Below, one piece after another: positions 26,765-35,330 of a stretch of 64,000 nucleotides of DNA. The position numbers and the translations under genes were made by a program. The notes under the pieces were generated by a model. That model made no database searches and was not told the DNA's origin. It saw nothing but the letters and a program-made list of their open reading frames with translations. The stretch's first letter is position 1; each line of letters begins with the position of its first letter. Source of the DNA: Modestobacter marinus. Its GTDB lineage: Bacteria; Actinomycetota; Actinomycetes; Mycobacteriales; Geodermatophilaceae. Location of the stretch: contig NZ_JABGCH010000009.1 of assembly GCF_019799945.1 (NCBI RefSeq), forward strand, positions 98,458 through 162,457. The letters are read 5' to 3'.

Positions 26765-26786
26765 GCCGATCCGGCCGCGAATCTCG

Positions 26787-26816
26787 TGGACGACGCCGCG
26801 CGGGCGGAGCTACCGT
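26787..26816 (+). promoter_or_regulatory. Promoter for the leader peptide and PheS-like ligase
   Basis: A -35-like TGGACG (26787-26792), an 18-base spacer and TACCGT (26811-26816) precede the GTG at 26823 by exactly six bases. This is the same leaderless layout as ppgK, dut and the KimA-like gene, so transcription probably starts at the GTG itself. Confidence 0.5.
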
Positions 26817-26822
26817 CGGCCC

Positions 26823-26897
26823 GTGCTCCAGCACCTGACCTCCTTCGTCCGCCCCCGGCTGCCGCGCAGCCGTGGGGGCGCCGAGGTCTGCCGGTAG
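26823..26897 (+). CDS. Candidate 24-residue leader peptide upstream of PheS-like ligase
   Basis: GTG CTC CAG ... TAG encodes 24 residues: MLQHLTSFVRPRLPR, then SRGGAEVCR. It begins six bases after a TANNNT box, so it would be translated from the very 5' end of the message. A strong hairpin (26850-26880) lies inside the reading frame, and the ligase gene starts 66 bases after its stop with its own ribosome binding site. Roles to consider are a leader for attenuation, or a short peptide substrate of the ligase. No database family is claimed. Confidence 0.5.
   Translation: MLQHLTSFVRPRLPRSRGGAEVCR
26850..26880 (+). promoter_or_regulatory. GC-rich hairpin inside the leader ORF (attenuator candidate)
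   Basis: CGCCCCC (26850-26856) pairs with GGGGGCG (26874-26880) and GGCTG (26857-26861) with CAGCC (26867-26871); the loop is CCGCG, and a 2-nt bulge separates the helices. A 12-bp stem like this would be opened or closed by ribosomes moving through the leader ORF. Confidence 0.55.
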
Positions 26898-26963
26898 CCC
26901 GTCGCGGAGCCGTCGGCTGGGGGTGATGCCCTCCTCCCCGCCGACCACCCGAGAGGGACTCCC

Positions 26964-28139
26964 GTGACCACCTTGCTCTCCACCTCCGACCTCCAGGTCG
27001 CGCTCGAGCTGCGCGACCTGTCCGACCCCGCCCACGGTCCGCACGCGATGCAGCCGCTGCTCGACGACGTGCTCGCGGCCCTGACCGGTGCCTGGCGCTG
27101 CCGCGTGGACGTGCGGCGACACCGGCCGCTGGTCAGCGTCGAGGACAACTACGACCGCCTCGGCTACGCCACCACCGACGTCACCCGCGACGCCCGCTAC
27201 AGCCGCTACGTCGCCGAGACGGTCATGCTGCGCAGCCACACGACCGCCGGCGTCCCGCCCGCCCTCCGGGCGCTGGCCGCCGCGCACACCGGCGATGCCG
27301 AGGTGGACGTGCTGCTGGCGTTGCCCGGGCTGTGCTATCGCCGGGACAGCATCGACCGGCTGCACGTGGGCACGCCGCACCAGCTCGACCTGTGGCGGAT
27401 CACCACCGTCGGCGCCGCCGGCCGGCGATGGAACGCCGGCGACCTGCAGGAGATGGTCGAGCTGGTCGTCGGCGCCGTCCTGCCCGGGGCACGCGCGCGC
27501 ACCTCGCCGGCCCGGCATCCGTACACCACGCACGGTCTGCAGGTGGACGTGCACACCGGCGGCGGCTGGGTGGAGCTGGCCGAGTGCGGTCTGGCCGCCG
27601 GGCACGTGCTCCGCGGCGCCGGGCTGGACCCGGACCGCTGGAGCGGCCTGGCGCTGGGCATGGGCCTGGACCGGGCGCTCATGCTCCGCAAGGGCATCGA
27701 CGACATCCGGGTGCTGCGCTCGACCGAACCGCGGATCGCCGCCCAGCTGCTCGACCTGGCTCCGTGGCGACCCGTGTCGGCGCAGCCGGCGGTGCGCCGC
27801 GACCTGTCCATCGTCGCCGACGCCCCGGTCGACGCCGAGCTGCTCGGCGACGCCGTGCGCGCCGCGCTGGGCCCGGCTGCCGAGGACCTCGAGTCGGTGA
27901 CCGTCCTGGACAGCGTGGGCCACGCCGACCTCCCGGAGGCCGCCCGCCGGCGGCTCGGGCTGGCCCCGGACCAGGTCAACGTGCTGCTGCGGCTGGTCCT
28001 GCGCCCGCTGGCCGGGACCCTGACCGACCAGCAGGCCAACCAGCTGCGCGACCAGGTGTACGCGGCCGTGCACCGCGGACCCCATCAGGAGTGGGCCGCC
28101 CGCGGCGATGTTCCCGCGGGTGTCGGCCGGCAGCGCTAG
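26964..28139 (+). CDS. Single-chain PheS-like aminoacyl ligase with FDX-ACB domain
   Basis: A 391-residue class II aminoacyl-tRNA-synthetase-like protein. The catalytic core of PheS is recognisable: motif 2 region YVAETVMLRSHTT (82-94), CYRRDSIDRLHVGTPHQLDL (124-143) and motif 3 GMGLDRALMLRKGIDDIR (232-249). Residues 275-380 form a ferredoxin-fold anticodon-binding domain (AVRRDLSIVADAPV), normally on PheT. The N-terminal coiled coil of PheS is absent. The layout resembles mitochondrial PheRS. The Phe-pocket signature FPFT of true PheS reads HPYT (185-188). I recall an actinobacterial family named PheS-related mystery ligase (SrmL) and this looks like it; unverified. GAGAGGG precedes GTG at 26964. 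Confidence 0.85.
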   Translation: MTTLLSTSDLQVALELRDLSDPAHGPHAMQPLLDDVLAALTGAWRCRVDVRRHRPLVSVEDNYDRLGYATTDVTRDARYSRYVAETVMLRSHTTAGVPPALRALAAAHTGDAEVDVLLALPGLCYRRDSIDRLHVGTPHQLDLWRITTVGAAGRRWNAGDLQEMVELVVGAVLPGARARTSPARHPYTTHGLQVDVHTGGGWVELAECGLAAGHVLRGAGLDPDRWSGLALGMGLDRALMLRKGIDDIRVLRSTEPRIAAQLLDLAPWRPVSAQPAVRRDLSIVADAPVDAELLGDAVRAALGPAAEDLESVTVLDSVGHADLPEAARRRLGLAPDQVNVLLRLVLRPLAGTLTDQQANQLRDQVYAAVHRGPHQEWAARGDVPAGVGRQR

Positions 28140-29383
28140 CCGGCGGCGATCGCCTCGGTCAGCAGGTCCCGGGTCAGCTCGATCTGCCACGGCCGGGCGC
28201 CGCCGTCCCGCAGCACCCCGGCGACGGCCTCCGGCGTGGCCGGCGACGGCGGGGTCCACATCAGCCGGCGCACCAGGTCGGGGGAGAGGACGTTCTCCAC
28301 CGGCACCGACCACCGCGCGGACAGGTCGGTGAGAGAGGCGCGGGCGGCCTTCAGCCGGGCCGCGGCGGCCGGGTCGCGGTCGGCCCAGCGGTTGACCGGG
28401 GGAGGACCGTCGCCGGGGCGGCTGTGCAGCGGGAGCTCCGTCTCCGGCAGCGCCCGGCCGCGGGCCAGTGCGGCGAACCAGGTGTTCACCAGCTTGCGGT
28501 TGGCCCGGCCGCGGAACACCGGCAGCTCGAGCAGTGCGCTCTCGGTCTTCGGATCGGCCTGCACCGCCGAGACCATGGCCGCGTCGGGCAGCACCCGGCC
28601 GGGGGCGATGTCACGGCGCCGGGCGAGCTCGTCGCGGGTCTGCCACAGGGACCGCAGCATGCCCAGCTGCCGCCGGCTGCGCAGCCCGTGCATGCCTGAC
28701 GTCCGCCGCCACGGGTCGGCCTTGGACGCGGGCGGGCCGGCGGCCAGGATCGCCTCGAACTCCTGTCGGGCCCACTCGGTCTTGCCCTGCTCGGCCAGGA
28801 TCTGCGCGAGCGCGTCCCGCAGGTCGACCAGCACCTCGACGTCGAGGGCGGCGTAGACCAGCCAGTCCTCCGGGAGCGGACGTGTGCTCCAGTCCGCGGC
28901 GGAGTGCCCCTTCTCCAGGGAGTACCCGAGCAGCGACTCGACCACGGCGCCCAGCCCGACCCGGGGGAGCCCGGCCAGCCGGGCGGCGAGCTCGGTGTCG
29001 AACAGCCGGGCGGGGACCAGGCCGATCTCGGCGAGCGAGGGCAGGTCCTGGTTGGCCGCGTGCAGCACCCACTCGGTGTCGGCGATCGCCGCCTGGATCA
29101 CCGACAGGTCGGGCAGCGGGACCGGGTCGACGAGGCCGGTGCCGGCGCCCGCCCGGCGCAGCTGCACGAGGTAGGCCCGCTGGCCGTAGCGGTAGCCGGA
29201 GGCGCGCTCGGCGTCCACGGCGACCGGCCCGGAGCCGGTGGCGAGCGCGTCGGCGTACTCCACCAGCGCGGTGGAGGTGTCGATGACCGGGGGCAGCCCG
29301 TCGCGGGGGGCGGTCAGGGGGACGGCGGCCGGGGCGGCGTCGTCCGGTCCCTCGACGTCCGCGGGCTGCGGGTCGGCGCTCAG
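28136..29383 (-). CDS. Ribonuclease D family 3'-5' exonuclease with HRDC domain
   Basis: About 415 residues. DEDDy exonuclease residues are visible: PVAVDAERASG (Asp57, Glu59), LHAANQDLPSL and YAALDVEVLVDL. An HRDC domain follows (about 245-330; RSRRQLGMLRSLWQTRDELA). It probably trims structured RNAs. No ATG, GTG or TTG precedes the conserved N-terminus. The best start is CTG at 29383, overlapping the response-regulator stop as CTGA; a GTG at 29263 would drop 40 residues, including the PVIDT strand. The stop shares CTAG with the convergent ligase stop. Rv2681 is the syntenic relative. Confidence 0.9.
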   Translation of the reverse strand: MSADPQPADVEGPDDAAPAAVPLTAPRDGLPPVIDTSTALVEYADALATGSGPVAVDAERASGYRYGQRAYLVQLRRAGAGTGLVDPVPLPDLSVIQAAIADTEWVLHAANQDLPSLAEIGLVPARLFDTELAARLAGLPRVGLGAVVESLLGYSLEKGHSAADWSTRPLPEDWLVYAALDVEVLVDLRDALAQILAEQGKTEWARQEFEAILAAGPPASKADPWRRTSGMHGLRSRRQLGMLRSLWQTRDELARRRDIAPGRVLPDAAMVSAVQADPKTESALLELPVFRGRANRKLVNTWFAALARGRALPETELPLHSRPGDGPPPVNRWADRDPAAAARLKAARASLTDLSARWSVPVENVLSPDLVRRLMWTPPSPATPEAVAGVLRDGGARPWQIELTRDLLTEAIAAG

Positions 29384-30090
29384 TGGATCACCCCCGAGCG
29401 GATGCCGAGCGCCACCATGTGCGCCCGGTCGCCGGTGCCCAGCTTGCGCGCGATGCGTGCCAGGTGGCTCTTCACGGTCAGTGCGGACAGGTCCACCTTC
29501 TCGTCGATCTCCTTGTTCGTGTGCCCGTCGGCGACCAGCCGGAGGATGTCGCGTTCCCGGGGCGACAGCTCGCCGACCGCCTCCTCCGCCCCGTTCCGGG
29601 TGAGGCCCCGGGCCAGGCTGCTGGCGATCCCCGGATCGGCGTAGACCTCGCCGGACAGCGCCGCCCGCAGGCCCTCGGTCAGGGTGCGGAGCGGGCTGGT
29701 CTTCAGCACGTACGCCTGGACGCCGGCCAGGACGGCCGCGCGGACGACGGCCGGATCGGTCACCGAGGTGAGGACGACGGTCACCGGCCACCCCTCGGCG
29801 CGCAACGTGGGCAGCAGCTCCAGCCCGCGGCCGGGATCGGCGACCTGACCCGGGTGCTCCGCTCCCGACTCCGGCAGGTCCACCTCGAGCACGCACAGCG
29901 CCCGCGGCCCGGAGACCTGCGCGCGGACCCGCGCCTCCTCGAGCGACGCGGCCTCCTCGACCTCCCGCGCGCCGAACGCGCGCAGCCGGCCGGCGAGCGC
30001 CTCGCGCAGCAGGGGGGAGGGGTCGACGAGCAGGGCACCGGCGACGCGGTCGAACGGCAGGCCGTCGGACCACGGAGCCCCGTACGGCAT
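29380..30090 (-). CDS. Response regulator with LuxR-type HTH
   Basis: A 236-residue DNA-binding protein. Residues 15-145 form a receiver-like domain (ALLVDPSPLLREALAGRL; likely phospho-acceptor Asp in CVLEVDLPESG; TSVTDPAVVRAAVLAG; Lys in AYVLKTSPL). Residues 170-232 are a LuxR/GerE helix-turn-helix (LSPRERDILRLVADGHTNKE, LTVKSHLARIARKLG). The acidic pocket is reduced (VDP rather than DD), and a Gly/His-rich loop follows the Asp, so phosphorylation may be atypical. GGGAGG precedes ATG 30090. No histidine kinase gene is adjacent. It is coupled to the RNase D gene by the overlapping stop. Confidence 0.9.
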   Translation of the reverse strand: MPYGAPWSDGLPFDRVAGALLVDPSPLLREALAGRLRAFGAREVEEAASLEEARVRAQVSGPRALCVLEVDLPESGAEHPGQVADPGRGLELLPTLRAEGWPVTVVLTSVTDPAVVRAAVLAGVQAYVLKTSPLRTLTEGLRAALSGEVYADPGIASSLARGLTRNGAEEAVGELSPRERDILRLVADGHTNKEIDEKVDLSALTVKSHLARIARKLGTGDRAHMVALGIRSGVIH

Positions 30091-30165
30091 CGACCCTCCC
30101 GTCGTCCGGCGTGTCAGCGCGATCGGGCGAGTCGCCGGTACGCCGAGTGGAGTACGCGGAGGAGT

Positions 30166-30786
30166 CTAGGCGTCGGGTCGGACGTTCCGCTCCGCGCCGA
30201 GCAGGTGCACGCCCGGTGGCGGCAGCCCGGCCGCGTTGCCCAGCACCTCCAGCCAGGCGACGAGGTGGTGGTCGAGGTCGGTGCCCTCCGCCGTCCACGA
30301 GGCCCGGATCTCCACGTCGACCGAGTGCTCGGGCGCGGCGATCGAGCCGAAGCGGGTGGAGGCGGTGCGGGTCACCGTGCCGCCGATGGCGTGGTGGGCG
30401 GCGCCGCACTCGGCCAGCGCGTCGACCAGCCAGCTCCACACGACCTCGGAGAACATGGCGTCGTCGACCATCTGCTCGTCGGTGCTCGCCGAGACGTAGC
30501 CGACGCAGCGGGTGGTCCCCTGCCAGGCCTCGTGCCCCTCCGGGTCGAACAGCACGATGAACCGGCCGCTGGCCAGCTCCTCGTCCTCGTCACCGGGGAC
30601 GCCGACGTGCGCGCCGACGGCGTACGCCCACGGCGCGAGCCGCTGCGGGGCCGGGATGTGCTCGAGCACGACCTCCGGGCGGGGGCGCACCGTCGCCAGG
30701 GCGTCGAGCGCGGCCTGGAAGTCCGCCGGCCGCGCTGCCGCGGCGGCCGGGGCGTCCGCCGGTGGACGCGTGCGCTGAGGTGCCAC
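30166..30786 (-). CDS. DUF3000 family protein
   Basis: A 206-residue protein of actinobacterial family DUF3000 (mycobacterial Rv2680). After an Ala/Pro-rich tail come DFQAALDALATVRPRPEV, LAPWAYAVGAHVG, GRFIVLFDPEGHEAWQGTTR, a hydrophobic/acidic SEVVWSWLVDALAECGA and ASTRFGSIAAPEHSVDVEIR. GTG at 30786 begins the frame closest to the family N-terminus. It is divergent from hemE by 118 bases. The function is unknown. Confidence 0.9.
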   Translation of the reverse strand: MAPQRTRPPADAPAAAAARPADFQAALDALATVRPRPEVVLEHIPAPQRLAPWAYAVGAHVGVPGDEDEELASGRFIVLFDPEGHEAWQGTTRCVGYVSASTDEQMVDDAMFSEVVWSWLVDALAECGAAHHAIGGTVTRTASTRFGSIAAPEHSVDVEIRASWTAEGTDLDHHLVAWLEVLGNAAGLPPPGVHLLGAERNVRPDA

Positions 30787-30904
30787 CTCCGCAGGGTAGG
30801 GCGGCGGTGACCCCGTGGAGCGTCCCGACGCGCCACTCGTGCCCGGCGGTGCCCTCCCGGACGGCGGGAGCCCCGGTCCGGGGTGTCTGGGAGACTCGTC
30901 GGTC

Positions 30905-31951
30905 GTGGGAACAGCTGCGGGACCTCTGCTCGACTCCGACCTCGTCCGGGCGGCCCGCGGCCTCCCCGTCTCCCGGACCCCGGTGTGGTTCATGCGGCAG
31001 GCCGGGCGCTCGCTGCCGGAGTACCGCGCGCTGCGGGCGGGCACCCGCATGCTCGAGGCCTGCCAGGACCCCGACCTGGTCGCCGAGATCACCCTGCAGC
31101 CAGTGCGCCGGCACGGGGTGGACGCGGCGATCCTCTTCTCCGACATCGTGCTGCCGCTGGTCGTCGCCGGTGTGGACATCGACATCAAGCCGGGCGTGGG
31201 GCCGGTCATCGCCCAGCCGGTGCGCAGCGTCGCCGACGTCGACGCGCTGCCGGCGCTGCAGCCGGACCGGCTGGACTTCCTGGCCACCGCCGTCCGCCGG
31301 CTCGTCGGCGAGCTGGGCGACACCCCGCTGATCGGATTCGCCGGGGCGCCGTTCACCCTCGCCACCTACCTGATCGAGGGTGGCCCCTCCAAGGAGCACG
31401 CCCGCACCAAGGCGTTCATGTACGCCGAGCCGGAGGCCTGGCGGCGGCTGCTGGAGCGGCTCGCGGTCAACGCCGCCACCTTCCTGCGCGCGCAGGTCGA
31501 CGCCGGCGTCAGCGCGGTGCAGCTGTTCGACTCGTGGGCCGGGGTGCTCTCCGCGGTCGACTACGGGACGCGCGTGCTGCCGCACTCCCGGGCGGTGTTC
31601 GACGGGCTGGCCGCTCCCGAGCTCCCGAAGATCCACTTCGGCGTGGGCACCGGGGAGCTGCTGCCGCTGATCGGCGAGGCCGGCGTGGACGTCGTCGGCG
31701 TCGACTGGCGGGTGCCGCTGGACGAGGCCGCCCGCCGGGTGGGGCCCGGCTACTCGCTGCAGGGCAACCTCGACCCGGCCGTGCTGCTCGCCGACCGGGC
31801 GACCGTCGACCGCGAGGTGCGGCGGGTGGTCGAGCAGGGCCGGGCGGCCCGCGGCCACGTGTTCAACCTCGGGCACGGCGTGCTCCCGGAGACCGACCCC
31901 GGCGTGCTCACCCACGTCGTGGAGCTGGTGCACGAGCTGAGCGGCCGATGA
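30905..31951 (+). CDS. hemE: Uroporphyrinogen decarboxylase
   Basis: A 348-residue enzyme removing four carboxyls from uroporphyrinogen III to give coproporphyrinogen III. Signature [16 protein letters not shown] (about 24), the catalytic Asp in [29 protein letters not shown] and [15 protein letters not shown] near the C-terminus are present. The length is typical. The start is GTG at 30905. The next gene overlaps by ATGA, so hemE, cgoX and the permease gene form a coupled operon with hemQ just downstream. Confidence 0.97.
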   Translation: MGTAAGPLLDSDLVRAARGLPVSRTPVWFMRQAGRSLPEYRALRAGTRMLEACQDPDLVAEITLQPVRRHGVDAAILFSDIVLPLVVAGVDIDIKPGVGPVIAQPVRSVADVDALPALQPDRLDFLATAVRRLVGELGDTPLIGFAGAPFTLATYLIEGGPSKEHARTKAFMYAEPEAWRRLLERLAVNAATFLRAQVDAGVSAVQLFDSWAGVLSAVDYGTRVLPHSRAVFDGLAAPELPKIHFGVGTGELLPLIGEAGVDVVGVDWRVPLDEAARRVGPGYSLQGNLDPAVLLADRATVDREVRRVVEQGRAARGHVFNLGHGVLPETDPGVLTHVVELVHELSGR

Positions 31952-33303
31952 GGTTCGTCGTGGTCGGGGGCGGCCTGACCGGGCTGGCCGCCGCCTGGGA
32001 GTGGCGGCAGGTGCACCCCGACGACGAGGTCGTCGTGCTCGAGGCCGCGCCGCGTCCCGGCGGCAAGCTCGACCGGATCGAGCTGGCCGGTCAGTGGTAC
32101 GACACCGGCCCGGAGGCGATGCTCGCCCGGGTGCCGGAGGCGCTGGAGCTGGTCCGCGAGCTCGGCCTCGGCGACCAGCTGGTGGCGCCGCGGACGACGC
32201 AGGCCGCCGTCGTCCTGCCCGAGGGGAGCTTCCCGCTGCCCGCCGGCACCGTGCAGGGCGTGCCCACGTCCGCGATCGGGCTGGACGGCGTCCTGACCCC
32301 GGCCGGCGTGGCCCGGGTCGCCGCGGAGGCCGACCTGCCGCCGCTGCGGCTGGACGGCGACGTCGCGGTCGGGCGGCTGCTGCGCGAGCGGCTCGGCGAC
32401 GAGGTGGTCGACCGGCTGGTCGAGCCGTTGCTCGGCGGGGTGTACGCCGGCCGTGCCGACGAGCTGTCGCTGGCCGCGACGATGCCCGGGCTGTTCGCGC
32501 AGCTGCGCCGCTCGTCCTCGGTGCTGGCGGCGGCCACCGCCGAGCGGGAGGCGGGCGCGCGCAGCCGCGGGGACGACGACGGCCCGGTGTTCATGACCGT
32601 CGCGCCGGGCATCGGCTCGCTGCCCGACGTGCTGCTGCGGGCCAGCGGCGCGGAAGTCCGGCTGGGCACCCGCGCCGAGCGGCTGCGGCGGACTCGCGCC
32701 GGCTTCGACGTGGAGCTGGCCGGTGGGGAGGTGCTGGCCGCGGACGCCGTCCTGCTGGCCACCCCGGCCGGGCCCACCGCGCGGCTGCTCGCCGAGGTCG
32801 CCCCGGGCGCGGTCGAGCCGCTGGCCGGCATCCCGTACGCCTCGATGGCGGTCGTCGCGATGGCGTTCCCGGCCCAGCCGCTGCCCGCGGGCTCCGGCCT
32901 GCTCGTGCCGCCGGTGACCGGCCGGCTGGTCAAGGGGGTCACGGTCTCCTCGGCGAAGTGGCCGCACCTGTCCGAGGGGGGCGTCGTCCGGGTCCGCTCG
33001 TCGGTCGGGCGGTTCGGGGACGACGACGCCCTGCACCGGGACGACGCCGAGCTCACCGCCGCGGTGGTCGCCGACGTCGCGGACCTGCTGCAGCTGCAGT
33101 GCCCCGCGCCGCTGGACACCCGGCTCGTCCGCTGGGACGACGGTCTGCCGCAGTACCTGGTCGGGCATCCCGGGCGGGTGGCCGCGGTCCGGTCCGCGGT
33201 GGGCGCCGTACCCGGGCTGGGGGTGGCCGGCGCGGCGTACGAGGGGGTCGGCGTCCCGGCCTGCATCCGCGACGCCCGGCGCGCGGTCGCCGGGCTGTCG
33301 TGA
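31948..33303 (+). CDS. hemG: Coproporphyrinogen III / protoporphyrinogen oxidase (HemY type)
   Basis: A 451-residue FAD enzyme (also named HemY or CgoX). The dinucleotide motif [16 protein letters not shown] starts the protein, followed by [39 protein letters not shown] and the C-terminal [14 protein letters not shown] match the family. In actinobacteria this enzyme usually makes coproporphyrin III, which ferrochelatase and HemQ turn into heme. Its ATG overlaps the hemE stop and its stop overlaps the permease start. The hemQ gene nearby supports the coproporphyrin-dependent route. Confidence 0.95.
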   Translation: MRFVVVGGGLTGLAAAWEWRQVHPDDEVVVLEAAPRPGGKLDRIELAGQWYDTGPEAMLARVPEALELVRELGLGDQLVAPRTTQAAVVLPEGSFPLPAGTVQGVPTSAIGLDGVLTPAGVARVAAEADLPPLRLDGDVAVGRLLRERLGDEVVDRLVEPLLGGVYAGRADELSLAATMPGLFAQLRRSSSVLAAATAEREAGARSRGDDDGPVFMTVAPGIGSLPDVLLRASGAEVRLGTRAERLRRTRAGFDVELAGGEVLAADAVLLATPAGPTARLLAEVAPGAVEPLAGIPYASMAVVAMAFPAQPLPAGSGLLVPPVTGRLVKGVTVSSAKWPHLSEGGVVRVRSSVGRFGDDDALHRDDAELTAAVVADVADLLQLQCPAPLDTRLVRWDDGLPQYLVGHPGRVAAVRSAVGAVPGLGVAGAAYEGVGVPACIRDARRAVAGLS

Positions 33304-34220
33304 GCGCGCCGGCCCGCGTCCGCGGCGCGGCGATCGGCGTGGCGCCGGTCGTCTTCGTGCTGCTGTGGAGCACCGGGTTCGTCGGCGCGAAGTACGGCCT
33401 GCCCTACGCCGAGCCGTTCACCTTCCTCGCGCTCCGGCTGGCCCTGGCCGGGGCGTTGCTGGTCGGGCTCGCCGCCGTCCTGCGGGCGGCGTGGCCGGCG
33501 GGCCGCGAGCAATCCACCCAAGCCGCCGTCGCCGGCCTGCTGCTGCACGCCGGCTACCTGGGCGGCGTCTTCTTCGCCATCGACCACGGCCTCCCGGCCA
33601 GCGTCGCCGCGGTCGTGGTGAGCCTGCAGCCGGTGCTGACCGCGGCGCTGGCCACCCGGCTGCTCGGCGAGCGGCTGGTGGCGCTGCAGTGGCTGGGGCT
33701 CGTCCTCGGCGTCGGCGGAGTGCTGCTGGTGCTCGCGCCGGGGCTGGCCCGCGCGGCCGGCGAGGAGGGCGCGCTCCCGCCGATCGGCGTGGTGTCGACC
33801 CTGGTGGCCCTGCTGTGCGGTACAGCGGGGACGCTGTGGCAGAAGAAGCACGGCGACGACATCCCACTGGTGTCGGGCACCGCCGTGCAGTACGCCGCGG
33901 CCGCCCTGGCGCTGCTCGCGCTGGCCGGGATCGGCGAGACCATGACGATCCGGTGGACGGCGGACTTCGTCCTCGCGCTGGTCTGGCTGGTGCTGCCGCT
34001 GTCGCTCGGAGCGGTGCTGCTGCTGATGCTCCTGCTGCGCCGCGGCAGCGCCTCCGGGGTGTCCAGCCTGCTGTACCTGGTGCCCCCGGCCACCGCCGTC
34101 GAGGCCTACTTCCTGTTCGGCGAGGAGCTGCCGCTGCTCTCGCTGCTCGGGGTGGTGGTCACCACCATCGGCGTCGCGCTGGTGCTGCGGCCGCCGGGAC
34201 GCCGGACGTCCCCCGGCTGA
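33300..34220 (+). CDS. EamA (DMT) family transporter
   Basis: A 306-residue drug/metabolite transporter with ten hydrophobic helices in two EamA repeats ([20 protein letters not shown] and [20 protein letters not shown] start the repeats). [19 protein letters not shown] and [20 protein letters not shown] are typical. GTG overlaps the hemG stop by four bases, so it is translated with the heme genes; whether it exports a heme precursor or something else is not known. Confidence 0.92.
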   Translation: MSAPARVRGAAIGVAPVVFVLLWSTGFVGAKYGLPYAEPFTFLALRLALAGALLVGLAAVLRAAWPAGREQSTQAAVAGLLLHAGYLGGVFFAIDHGLPASVAAVVVSLQPVLTAALATRLLGERLVALQWLGLVLGVGGVLLVLAPGLARAAGEEGALPPIGVVSTLVALLCGTAGTLWQKKHGDDIPLVSGTAVQYAAAALALLALAGIGETMTIRWTADFVLALVWLVLPLSLGAVLLLMLLLRRGSASGVSSLLYLVPPATAVEAYFLFGEELPLLSLLGVVVTTIGVALVLRPPGRRTSPG

Positions 34221-34270
34221 CCCGGTGGCCCCGCGGCGGCCCGGAACCGCGGGCGCGGGACAATGGCCGC

Positions 34271-34987
34271 ATGAGCGAGCAGACCGGAGAACGCAGCATC
34301 GGCAAGCGGGCCAACGAGCTCAACTCCCTGATCCGCTACACGATGTGGTCGGTGTTCCGGCTGGCCCGCCCGCTCGGCGACGACCCGCGCACCGGGATCG
34401 CCGACGAGGTCACCGCGCTGTTCGAGGAGCTCGGGGGCAAGGACGTCGTCGTCCGCGGGACCTACGACGTCGCCGGCCTGCGCGCCGACGCCGACCTGAT
34501 GATCTGGTGGCACGCGGCCAGCCCCGACGCCCTGCAGGACGCCTACACCTGGCTGCGCCGCACCGGTCTGGGCCGGCACCTGGAGCCGGTCTGGTCACAG
34601 ATGGCGATCCACCGGCCGGCGGAGTTCAACCGCAGCCACATCCCGGCCTTCCTCGCCGAGGAGGAGCCCCGCCGCTACGTGTGCGTGTACCCGTTCGTGC
34701 GGTCCTACGAGTGGTACCTGCTGCCCGACGAGGAACGCCGGGACATGCTCAAGGAGCACGGCATGCAGGCCCGTCCCTACCCGGACGTGCGGGCCAACAC
34801 CGTCGCCTCCTTCGGTCTCGGCGACTACGAGTGGATGCTCGCCTTCGAGGCCGACGAGCTGCACCGGATCGTCGACCTCATGCGCGACCTGCGGGCCAGC
34901 CGCGCCCGCCGGCACGTGCGCGAGGAGGTGCCGTTCTACACCGGCACCCGCAAGCAGATCGCGGAGCTCGTCGCCGACCTGCCCTGA
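34271..34987 (+). CDS. hemQ: Coproheme decarboxylase
   Basis: A 238-residue chlorite-dismutase-fold protein (HemQ/ChdC) that converts coproheme to heme b with peroxide. Typical parts: [52 protein letters not shown] (Tyr near the heme) and [20 protein letters not shown], which contains the proximal His ligand. ATG at 34271 is six bases after GACAAT, so a separate leaderless start from inside the heme cluster is possible. It completes hemE-cgoX-hemQ. Confidence 0.96.
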   Translation: MSEQTGERSIGKRANELNSLIRYTMWSVFRLARPLGDDPRTGIADEVTALFEELGGKDVVVRGTYDVAGLRADADLMIWWHAASPDALQDAYTWLRRTGLGRHLEPVWSQMAIHRPAEFNRSHIPAFLAEEEPRRYVCVYPFVRSYEWYLLPDEERRDMLKEHGMQARPYPDVRANTVASFGLGDYEWMLAFEADELHRIVDLMRDLRASRARRHVREEVPFYTGTRKQIAELVADLP

Positions 34988-35156
34988 CGAGCGCGGCCCC
35001 GAGGGAGAGCAGGCTGACGAGCGGGACCAGCACCGAGGCGATGCGGGCTGCCGCCGCCGTCCCCGGGGGCCGGCCCGCGCCGACCGGGTCCCCGCCCGCG
35101 GGGGCCGGGAGGTGGACCGCCGGCGGGTCGGTGACCGACGTCGACTGTGCGTGCAC
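34878..35156 (-). CDS. Possible small membrane protein, antisense to the hemQ 3' end
   Basis: From GTG 35156 a minus-strand frame encodes 92 residues: [20 protein letters not shown], then a hydrophobic helix ([20 protein letters not shown]) and a basic tail. Codon third positions are strongly G/C from 35156 to about 34990 and then lose that pattern where it crosses hemQ. The original stop may have been lost, leaving a tail antisense to hemQ. No ribosome binding site is evident. The rest of 34988-35330 shows no other gene. Confidence 0.35.
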   Translation of the reverse strand: MHAQSTSVTDPPAVHLPAPAGGDPVGAGRPPGTAAAARIASVLVPLVSLLSLGAALVRAGRRRAPRSACGCRCRTAPPRARAGGRGWPAGRA

Positions 35157-35330
35157 GCGGGGATCCTGACGGGTCGACCGTCCCGAGGGGGAGAGGCACG
35201 TGTCCCTGGTCGCCCGGGACGGTGAGGAGGACCGGAAAGAGGGCGGCGGGCCCTGGGTGCCCGGGACGCCGGCCCGAGACGGTCTTCCCAGCGCGGCACA
35301 CCGGGTGCCGCACCCGCCGTGGAGGCCCCG

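Noticed and set aside
34984-35023. Direct repeat CTGACGAGCG just after hemQ
   Set aside because: A 10-base repeat in GC-rich DNA is not significant and has no partner structure.
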